Notes under the pieces: model-generated
The model's input: the letters and a program-made list of their open reading frames with translations, nothing else
Told to the model about the DNA's origin: nothing
Database searches by the model: none
Made by a program: the position numbers and the translations under genes
NCBI GenBank assembly: GCA_046309355.1
Contig: JBKCPL010000063.1
Location: 1 to 26,473 of the forward strand
Reading direction: 5' to 3'
Origin: CAYSBE01 sp046309355
GTDB taxonomy: Bacteria; Bacteroidota; Bacteroidia; UKL13-3
DNA: 26,473 bases
In this document: piece after piece, positions 1-6,412 of the stretch
How the letters are laid out: each line of letters begins with the position of its first letter
How positions within the stretch are numbered: position 1 is the first letter of the stretch

Positions 1-14
1 GTTTACTGACTGCA

Positions 15-68
15 AAACATTTGTAAATATGTATAAACATTTGTAAAATTGCTCGTTTACAAATGTTT
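15..68. promoter_or_regulatory. Three-copy operator-like repeat upstream of the Xre regulator
   Basis: The 13-mer AAACATTTGTAAA occurs exactly at 15-27 and 35-47, and its exact reverse complement TTTACAAATGTTT at 56-68. The copies start 20 and 21 bp apart, about two helical turns, so bound proteins would lie on one face of the DNA. Each copy contains the small dyad ACA-TT-TGT. The array ends 24 bp before the start codon of the HTH regulator at 93, so autoregulation is the natural inference. No binding data exist here. Confidence 0.6.
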
Positions 69-92
69 TATAGTATTAATTAACAATAAGTT

Positions 93-566
93 ATGACCGA
101 ACATAGCATTGATGCATTAAATAAACGGATAATTGAAATCATGGTGAATAAAGGCCATAGCAAATCCAGCTTTGCTAAGGCAATTGACGTATCTCTGCCC
201 CTAATTACACACATTACCAGCGGGCGCAATAAGCCCGGTATTGAATTGATTCAGAAGGTATTAAATGCTTTTCCGGATATTAATCCGGATTGGCTGCTAC
301 TGGGTAGTGGCAGCATGCAGCGCACTGCACTCAAGATGCCCGACTTCACTGATATTCAGGCTGAAATAGAGCGGTTAAAAACCAGAATAACGGATACTTC
401 ATCAGGCCTAAATACTATTAAACAATATCATAAAATACTGATTGACGAGCTGTTACACCTTCAGGAGGCCGATATTGAATTGAACACTATACAGCATACC
501 CTGACAGAGATAGTGCGTAAAATGCAGCTGGTGAAACAAGAATTAGAGAATAAAGTATTACTTTAA
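93..566 (+). CDS. Xre-family helix-turn-helix transcriptional regulator
   Basis: A 157-aa cytoplasmic DNA-binding protein, probably a repressor. Residues about 8-75 form a lambda-repressor-like HTH domain: the stretch from SKSSFAKAIDV through SLPLITHITSGRNKPG has the helix 2/turn/helix 3 pattern of Xre proteins, and NPDWLLLGSGSM is the usual end of this domain in Bacteroidetes regulators. Residues about 85-152 are heptad-rich and probably form a coiled coil for dimerisation; no sensor or peptidase domain is visible. The ATG at 93 gives the normal N-terminus for the family. Three copies of a 13-bp sequence lie directly upstream (15-68), which suggests the protein controls its own promoter. The gene stands alone and ends at a hairpin terminator. 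Its target genes cannot be named from this window. Confidence 0.85.
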   Translation: MTEHSIDALNKRIIEIMVNKGHSKSSFAKAIDVSLPLITHITSGRNKPGIELIQKVLNAFPDINPDWLLLGSGSMQRTALKMPDFTDIQAEIERLKTRITDTSSGLNTIKQYHKILIDELLHLQEADIELNTIQHTLTEIVRKMQLVKQELENKVLL

Positions 567-608
567 AAAAGAATGTTTTATTTATTGATTAACAATAATT
601 TATAAATA

Positions 609-637
609 AAAAAGCCGAACAGTACGTTCGGCTTTTT
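609..637. terminator. Bidirectional intrinsic terminator between converging genes
   Basis: AAAAAGCCGAAC (609-620) and GTTCGGCTTTTT (626-637) form a perfect 12-bp stem with a 5-nt loop. The flanking A and T runs give a U-tract in both directions, so it serves both the Xre gene (plus) and the dehydrogenase gene (minus). Confidence 0.9.
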
Positions 638-655
638 GTATACTATAAATACCAC

Positions 656-1573
656 TTAAACAGTGGCCGGTGAACCTTTGGGTAAGTTGCTGAATTGATC
701 AGCCACAACTAATTCCTTACTGCCGGGCGTGTATTTGTAAAAACCTTCTCCCGATTTTACTCCCAGGCTTCCGGCTGTTACCATGTTTACCAAAAGCGGA
801 CAAGGAGCATATTTAGGATTTCCAAAACCATCATGCAATACATTCATAATTGCCAGACACACATCCAAGCCTATAAAATCAGCCAACTGCAGCGGTCCCA
901 TCGGATGAGCCATTCCCAGTTTCATCACGGTATCAATTTCCGTTACGTCACCCACGCCCTCATGAAGGCTGATAATAGCTTCGTTAATCATAGGCATAAG
1001 TATACGGTTTGCTATAAAACCGGGGTAATCATTTGATTCAGCTGGTATTTTACCGATATTTTTTGACAACTCTATAATCTGCGAAGTAATTGCCCTATCG
1101 GTTTTGTAGCCATTTATTACTTCCACCAGTTTCATTACCGGAACCGGATTCATAAAGTGCATACCTATCACTTTTTCAGGTCTTTTGGTAACAGAAGCTA
1201 TTTTAGTAATAGATATCGATGAAGTGTTGGATGCCAATATGCAGTGTGCCGGTGCCAGTTGATCCAGTTGACGGAAAATATCTAGTTTTATATTCATGTT
1301 CTCTGTTGCCGCTTCCACAACTAAATCGGCCTTGCCAGCTCCTTCTTCCAGCTTGGTGAAGGTGGTTATATTTGCCAGTGTTGATGCTTTTTGGTCTTCG
1401 GTCAGTGCTCCCTTGGTAATTTGCCTGTCCAGGTTTTTAGAAATGGTATCTACTGCTTTCTTTAATGCAGCCTCGTTAATGTCTACCAACGATACGTTGT
1501 ATCCATTTTGGGCAAATACGTGGGCAATTCCGTTGCCCATTGTTCCTGATCCGATTACGGTAATGTTTTTCAT
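656..1573 (-). CDS. hbd: 3-hydroxybutyryl-CoA dehydrogenase (NAD-dependent 3-hydroxyacyl-CoA dehydrogenase)
   Basis: This enzyme interconverts (S)-3-hydroxyacyl-CoA and 3-oxoacyl-CoA using NAD(H), in beta-oxidation or in C4 acyl-CoA metabolism. The 305-aa protein begins with a Rossmann fold carrying GSGTMGNG (residues 8-15), followed by an acidic residue at the end of beta-2 (Asp31) that favours NAD over NADP. SNTSS (116-120), His139 in GMHFMNPVPVMKLVEV and Glu151 match the substrate-binding and catalytic positions of the family. GFIANRIL (185-192) opens the helical C-terminal domain, and GVKSGEGFYKY is the conserved C-terminal loop. A tail of roughly 20 residues follows, making it slightly longer than the usual 280-290 aa. 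The gene is single, with a TAGCTTTG promoter box about 25 bp upstream. Substrate chain length is not certain. Confidence 0.93.
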   Translation of the reverse strand: MKNITVIGSGTMGNGIAHVFAQNGYNVSLVDINEAALKKAVDTISKNLDRQITKGALTEDQKASTLANITTFTKLEEGAGKADLVVEAATENMNIKLDIFRQLDQLAPAHCILASNTSSISITKIASVTKRPEKVIGMHFMNPVPVMKLVEVINGYKTDRAITSQIIELSKNIGKIPAESNDYPGFIANRILMPMINEAIISLHEGVGDVTEIDTVMKLGMAHPMGPLQLADFIGLDVCLAIMNVLHDGFGNPKYAPCPLLVNMVTAGSLGVKSGEGFYKYTPGSKELVVADQFSNLPKGSPATV

Positions 1574-1599
1574 GCTCTATTGTTTTATAAAAAGTTGCG

Positions 1600-1607
1600 C
1601 AAAGCTA
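1600..1607 (-). promoter_or_regulatory. Bacteroidetes-type -7 promoter box for the dehydrogenase gene
   Basis: Read on the minus strand, TAGCTTTG matches TAnnTTTG exactly. It lies 26 nt before the ATG, giving a predicted 5' leader of about 20 nt. A weak TTTC-type -33 element lies around 1626-1629. Confidence 0.5.
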
Positions 1608-1660
1608 TAAAAGCAATCATGTATTGAAAGTGTTTTTTTACAGAACTACTTAGCATCTTT

Positions 1661-1668
1661 TACGTTTG
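1661..1668 (+). promoter_or_regulatory. Bacteroidetes-type -7 promoter box for the M43 protease operon
   Basis: TACGTTTG matches TAnnTTTG exactly, 21 nt before the ATG at 1690. A T-rich stretch at 1633-1639 sits where the -33 element is expected. The same octamer precedes the TPR gene at 17938. Confidence 0.5.
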
Positions 1669-1689
1669 TAAGGTTAACTTGCCATTCAA

Positions 1690-3102
1690 ATGAGTATTAA
1701 AACAATAAACCTGCTTTGCCTTTGCGCTTGGATTCTGCTCTCGTCTTCTTTATCTACGGCTCAAGACAAAGGCTGTGCAACCGTGATGAGTCCTGAAAAA
1801 CAGCAATGGTTGCGGTCGTTTCAGTTAAAACTAGATAACAATACGGCAGTTTTCCAAAAAAACGGACTCGTTTACGTTCCGGTTCAGATTCATGTGGTAC
1901 GCAAAAGTGATGGCACATCAGGCTTGCGGCCTGAGTTGGTTCAGGAGGCGCTGTGTAAAGCCAACAGCGATTTTGCTCCAGCCGGCATGTACTTCTACAT
2001 GGCAAATCCTGTAAATTTTATTAACGATGATTTACTTTGGCGGGGCGAAAGTGGGGGCATTTTTACTACAGCAGACGAGGAAAAAGTGCCAAATGTGGTA
2101 AACATTTATTTCCATGGCTTCAGCGATACGTGGTGTGGGGTATATTTCCCCTTTCCGGATATCGTATTGGTTCAAAACAGCTGTGCCAATTATGGCAGTT
2201 CAACACTCACGCACGAATTGGGGCATTTCTTTTCCTTACCACATACCTTCAGTGGTTGGGAAGGGGGCACAACTCCACCCTTAAACGAGCGTGAACGGAT
2301 TGATAAAAGCAATTGTCGTTCAGCCGGTGATGGTTTTTGCGATACAGGTCCTGATTACGTTTCCAGACGCTGGAGCTGTCCGTTAACAGAAGAATTAACC
2401 GATCCCCTCGGCATTCCGTTCAGGCCAACCCCCGACTTTTTTATGAATTATGCGCTTGATGCGTGCCATAAAGTATTTAGCAACGAGCAAATATTGGCTA
2501 TGAAAGCCGATTTGACTATGCGGGCTATGGCCACCGCACCGGTTGATACAACAGCTACACAAGCTCCACAACTTTTAAGCCCGATAAATGGCGATAGTCT
2601 TATCAATCCTACTCTGGTTACATTAGTATGGAGTAAGGTGCCGGGTGCAGTGGGCTATCATGTGCAGGTAAGCCGCTTTCAGTATTGGCAAGAACCTCAT
2701 GTTAATCAGATTTGCAACGATACTACCCTGGATGTGACCTTGCTGGGCGAGTGGCCGTTCGACTGGCGTGTAAAAGCCATTATGCCGGGCAAAACCTGCG
2801 GAGCTTTCGACACTTTTGCAACATTTAAAACCAAAACGGTGCCATTGAGCAGCCGGGAAATTGTGGACGTGGCCGCAACATGGAAAATCTTTCCCAATCC
2901 GGTAAAGCAGGGCGAATGGCTGAACGTGGAAGCCGAAGGCGCTGTTCGGTTAGACGTGTATGACCTTGCAGGTAAACTATGCACGGCTGTTCCCGTAGTT
3001 GAAGCCGGTGAGCACGTGAAGCTTGACATTCAGCAGGGTGCATATCTGGTAAAAGTGAGCCGAGATAAAACCTTTACCTTGAAAAAACTAATAGTATGGT
3101 AA
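1690..3102 (+). CDS. Secreted M43-type (pappalysin-like) zinc metalloprotease with T9SS sorting domain
   Basis: A 470-aa exported protease. Residues 1-24 are a Sec signal peptide ending near STAQ. The catalytic zinc site is HELGHFFSLPH (175-185), the HExxHxxGxxH pattern of metzincins, with Ser182 in the place of the usual Gly. FMNYA (251-255) is the likely Met-turn. Paired cysteines around 209-260 resemble those of M43 enzymes. Residues about 290-385 look like a fibronectin type III or similar beta-sandwich domain (SPINGDSLINPTLVTLVWSK region). Residues about 398-470 are a type A T9SS sorting domain: FPNPV, then LDVYDLAGK, then GAYLVKV and a basic end. The protein should therefore cross the outer membrane and be released or anchored at the surface. 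Its last codons overlap the start of the lipoprotein gene, so the two are probably translated together. The substrate is unknown. Confidence 0.88.
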   Translation: MSIKTINLLCLCAWILLSSSLSTAQDKGCATVMSPEKQQWLRSFQLKLDNNTAVFQKNGLVYVPVQIHVVRKSDGTSGLRPELVQEALCKANSDFAPAGMYFYMANPVNFINDDLLWRGESGGIFTTADEEKVPNVVNIYFHGFSDTWCGVYFPFPDIVLVQNSCANYGSSTLTHELGHFFSLPHTFSGWEGGTTPPLNERERIDKSNCRSAGDGFCDTGPDYVSRRWSCPLTEELTDPLGIPFRPTPDFFMNYALDACHKVFSNEQILAMKADLTMRAMATAPVDTTATQAPQLLSPINGDSLINPTLVTLVWSKVPGAVGYHVQVSRFQYWQEPHVNQICNDTTLDVTLLGEWPFDWRVKAIMPGKTCGAFDTFATFKTKTVPLSSREIVDVAATWKIFPNPVKQGEWLNVEAEGAVRLDVYDLAGKLCTAVPVVEAGEHVKLDIQQGAYLVKVSRDKTFTLKKLIVW

Positions 3103-3875
3103 GACATGTGCTGGTTTTAACTACTGTACTTTGTATGTTGGTTTCGTGTGAAAAAACGGAACCTTCAGCTACTTTTCCTGCTCCCAGTGTGCCTGAGGTC
3201 GACACGGCATTTTATCTGAATCTGGTACATACGTTCAACAATCAGCCGCTTCGGTTCAATTCCAATTACCTACTCAATGTAAACTTGCTAAAACAAGACA
3301 CCATTCAAATCAACACGTTTAAATACTACCTCACCAATATTTCCCTGCAGCAATCGGATAGTTCGTGGTTAACGTTGGGTGAAACATATTACCTGGTAGA
3401 CCATGCGTTGCCTAAAAGCATGAAAATTAAACTGACAGCACCCGCAGGGACATATACATCCGTTCGATTTCTGATTGGAGTGGATTCTGCCAGAAATGTA
3501 AGCGGAGTTCAGGATGGATCGCTTGATCCTGCATTGGGCATGTTCTGGACTTGGGTATCGGGGTACATTCAGGCTAAATTGGAAGGAAAGGTCATAAACC
3601 GACCGAATGCAGTTGCGCCCTTTATTCATCACATTGGCGGATTCAGTGGGCCCTACAATCCACTTCAGTGGATTCAGTTGCGTTTTGATAAACCTGTTGA
3701 GTACACTGCTGATGCCTCTAAATCCATAACTATTTCGGCTGATACAGAAAAATGGTTCACAGGATCGCAGTCCATTTCTCCTCTACAATATCCGGTAATT
3801 ATGGATCCGGGGGCTGAGTGCAAGATGATATCAGAAAATTACCGCCACATGTTTTCATTTGTAGCTTCAGAGTAA
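3096..3875 (+). CDS. MbnP-family lipoprotein (putative copper-associated periplasmic protein)
   Basis: A 259-aa predicted lipoprotein: a hydrophobic N-terminus ends at the lipobox LVSC (Cys19), followed by an acidic/basic EKTE stretch typical of exported Bacteroidetes lipoproteins. The body begins with a beta-rich HTFNNQPLRF segment and carries the family signature FLIGVDSARN then GMFWTWVSGYIQAKLEG (about residues 125-165), which I recognise from MbnP-like proteins. In methanobactin loci MbnP binds copper and is matured by the di-heme enzyme MbnH, which converts a Trp to kynurenine. No MbnH or cytochrome peroxidase gene lies next to this one. Its ATG overlaps the stop region of the protease gene by 7 bp, indicating translational coupling. 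It converges on the M1 peptidase gene with a gap of only 7 bp and no visible terminator. Copper binding is inferred from the family. Confidence 0.8.
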   Translation: MVRHVLVLTTVLCMLVSCEKTEPSATFPAPSVPEVDTAFYLNLVHTFNNQPLRFNSNYLLNVNLLKQDTIQINTFKYYLTNISLQQSDSSWLTLGETYYLVDHALPKSMKIKLTAPAGTYTSVRFLIGVDSARNVSGVQDGSLDPALGMFWTWVSGYIQAKLEGKVINRPNAVAPFIHHIGGFSGPYNPLQWIQLRFDKPVEYTADASKSITISADTEKWFTGSQSISPLQYPVIMDPGAECKMISENYRHMFSFVASE

Positions 3876-3882
3876 TAAGTTA

Positions 3883-6249
3883 TTACTCAACCAATAACCT
3901 TTGAACTGTACTGCCATTTGACTTTTTAAGGCGTACAACATACATGCCTTTTGGTAGTGCAGATACGTCAATCTGTTGCTCGCATGCATCCACCTGAATA
4001 CTTAGGCGTATTCGGCCAACTATATCGGACAGGATTAATTCACCTTTTTCACATGTAGCCAATTTAACGGTTATATATTTACCGGCAGGGTTGGGGTAAA
4101 TAAAAAATTCAGGCATTGACACAGAGCCACGCTGTTTGGGAAGGCCAACAACTCGGCTGTCGCGAATACCGAACGCATACTCACCCGATTGTAACTTATC
4201 GACCCAGAAACGCCCGCTCTTGTCGGTTTTTGAGGCTCCGGGCTGGTACGTACAATTCACTACCCGAAACCGTTTATCGGCCTGCAATCTATTTCGGTAC
4301 AACAATACCAGGCTGTCTTCGTTGGTCAGGTTTTTCATAAACGTATTATCAAGGTAGGCATCCGGTGTACCGTTGTAGCTAAAAAATCCCCACATTTCTG
4401 TTAGCGTATCCGAATTTCCATTCACATTTACTTGCCAATACCTGTCGGAATTAATGCGAATGCCTTGCTCGTACAATTCAGTGTAATCGAGTGGAGGAGT
4501 CCAGTGATGTGCAACCGATAGTATCACCGAATCTGTAGGAAGCTTACGCGGATTTACACTGAAAAGTGCATTATTAAGTTGAATGGCACTGCCCGTAGTT
4601 TTTATTGTTCTAACCTCATGATTAACTCCTAATGCCATTCCATGCGTAAAATTAACCAGCATGGCCAGCACTGGACCGGTATTTTTATTTCCTTCCAGCG
4701 TCCATTCATCGCTTGAACCATTCGTTAGGGTTACTGGGATACTGCTCACGCTGTCGCGGTATAGCACATTTAGTATGACCTTACGAATACTGTTTTGATT
4801 GCGTTTAAACTTGGTGGTTTCCCTCAAACGAATTCGCTTGACCCAATTCCCGTTTACGTCCGTTGTTTCGCTCAACTCGTGTACAGCAACACTTACCTGA
4901 CCCGAGTCGTATACCAGCGATTCAAAAAAGGAGCTAAGCGGGTATGGAGTAAAGCGCTGAAATTCATTTTTAAGCATATCGCTGTTTGCATCGCTGAATC
5001 GGTAGGTATTGAGGTAGCTGCGGCACGCAGCAAAAAACGCACTGTCGCCCATCGTTTGTCGCAGGTTATGTGCCACCAGTGCGCCTTTCGTATACACATG
5101 CCTTCCGTAGGTAGTTGAAAATCCCACACCCGAAACCGGCAACCAGCCGTCATCTTGTCGGGCTGCATTCAAATTCACATCGTTGCATTTGCTACGAATA
5201 TTTTCATCGTACGCTTGTTTTCCGTAGCGGCATTCTAGGTATACCGCTTCGCAAAAACTTGCCCAGCCTTCATTCATCCACATATCTTTCGATTCGCTGC
5301 AGGTAACCAGGTTGCCCCACCAATGGTGCGACAATTCATGAGCCAGAAGAGTTTCGTTGGCCAGTGTGCCATTAATGGCATACAAAGGGTAGGCAATATT
5401 GGTGGCATGTTCCATAGCTCCTGCATTAAAAGGAACACCCACAAATCCAACCCGGTCAAAAAGGTAAGGGCCAAAACGCGTTTCAAAACAATCAAGTGCA
5501 TCAAACAAAGGGGCAAATGATGATTTCAGATTAGCGGTATCAGCTGCTTGAACGGCCAGCCATACCGGAATGCCTTTATATGTATTTTTTACGAATACAT
5601 ACTTGCCTACTGCCACCGATGCCAGATAAGTAGGAATTGTTTGATTGAGTTCCCAAATCCATGTAGTGCTGTCTCCCGATTTGGTCTCAGCTAACAGCAA
5701 TCCGCCACACACAGCCGTATAGCCTGTATCGGTGGTCATACGAAATGTATACGTGGCCCTATCGGTAAAATTATCAACGCACGGAAACCAGCAGCGGCCA
5801 TAGGTATGTGGTACCGAACCCATACCCACGCCCATATTATAGGCGTAATTGCCGCTGAAGAAAAAGCCGCCCCATTTCGGGTCGGTTTGTGGCTGCCCCG
5901 CATAGTGTACTTTAAGTACAAACGAGTCATTCACATCAACAGCTTTTCTTAAATCAACGAACAGTTGTTCAGCATTTCGCTGAAACGTAAGTAGTGAATC
6001 ATTCTGCGTAATTGCAGTAACATTCATACCAAGCAGATCTAATCTAACCTTTGACAAGCCGCTCATTCGGCTAACAATGGTTATTTCGGTAAACCCTCTG
6101 ATTTGCTTGGCTGAAAGCTGACGAATAGACAATTGAATAGAATAGTGTTGCACATCAAAAGAGTCTTTTCGGGCATCGGCATAAATAGCTGAATTAAACA
6201 AGAGAAGAATGGCGAGGAAACAAACGAAACGGTTACTAGTAAATGTCAT
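3883..6249 (-). CDS. Secreted M1-family zinc aminopeptidase-like protein with T9SS sorting domain
   Basis: A 788-aa exported peptidase-like protein. A signal peptide (about 1-24) is followed by the beta-saddle domain of M1 enzymes. GAMEH (277-281) corresponds to the GxMEN substrate-binding motif, keeping the Glu that recognises the N-terminal amine but with His for Asn. The zinc site is HELSH (304-308), with the third ligand Glu327 in WMNEGWASF, exactly the HExxH-X18-E spacing of the family. The C-terminal roughly 75 residues (FFIYPNPAGKYITVKL, then LSDIVGR, then GMYVVRLKK) are a type A T9SS sorting domain, so it acts at the surface or outside the cell, probably trimming peptides for nutrition. 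It is monocistronic, and the only in-frame Met giving a signal peptide is the first one. An exact TAnnTTTG box ends five bases upstream of the ATG, so the mRNA may have almost no leader. Confidence 0.9.
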   Translation of the reverse strand: MTFTSNRFVCFLAILLLFNSAIYADARKDSFDVQHYSIQLSIRQLSAKQIRGFTEITIVSRMSGLSKVRLDLLGMNVTAITQNDSLLTFQRNAEQLFVDLRKAVDVNDSFVLKVHYAGQPQTDPKWGGFFFSGNYAYNMGVGMGSVPHTYGRCWFPCVDNFTDRATYTFRMTTDTGYTAVCGGLLLAETKSGDSTTWIWELNQTIPTYLASVAVGKYVFVKNTYKGIPVWLAVQAADTANLKSSFAPLFDALDCFETRFGPYLFDRVGFVGVPFNAGAMEHATNIAYPLYAINGTLANETLLAHELSHHWWGNLVTCSESKDMWMNEGWASFCEAVYLECRYGKQAYDENIRSKCNDVNLNAARQDDGWLPVSGVGFSTTYGRHVYTKGALVAHNLRQTMGDSAFFAACRSYLNTYRFSDANSDMLKNEFQRFTPYPLSSFFESLVYDSGQVSVAVHELSETTDVNGNWVKRIRLRETTKFKRNQNSIRKVILNVLYRDSVSSIPVTLTNGSSDEWTLEGNKNTGPVLAMLVNFTHGMALGVNHEVRTIKTTGSAIQLNNALFSVNPRKLPTDSVILSVAHHWTPPLDYTELYEQGIRINSDRYWQVNVNGNSDTLTEMWGFFSYNGTPDAYLDNTFMKNLTNEDSLVLLYRNRLQADKRFRVVNCTYQPGASKTDKSGRFWVDKLQSGEYAFGIRDSRVVGLPKQRGSVSMPEFFIYPNPAGKYITVKLATCEKGELILSDIVGRIRLSIQVDACEQQIDVSALPKGMYVVRLKKSNGSTVQRLLVE

Positions 6250-6253
6250 AAAT

Positions 6254-6261
6254 CAAAGGTA
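6254..6261 (-). promoter_or_regulatory. Bacteroidetes-type -7 box immediately before the M1 peptidase ATG
   Basis: Minus-strand TACCTTTG matches TAnnTTTG exactly, with its last base 5 nt from the first base of the ATG. Using the box-to-start spacing seen at rnpB, transcription would begin at about the A of the ATG. I see no good -33 element, so this is tentative. Confidence 0.4.
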
Positions 6262-6412
6262 ATCATTATCCACAATTAGGCATTTATGTGTGGGTATTTC
6301 ATAGCAAAAAAATGTGCTTAACACAGGGTTAACATTTATCTTGCCATGCTTTGTAAATACAACGCCTAACGGCCTATTATTCGACACCAAAAAAACATAA
6401 ACTATCTATAGC

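Noticed and set aside
4795..5118. 107-aa ORF opposite the M1 peptidase gene
   Set aside because: A shadow of a well-supported coding sequence, with no independent evidence.
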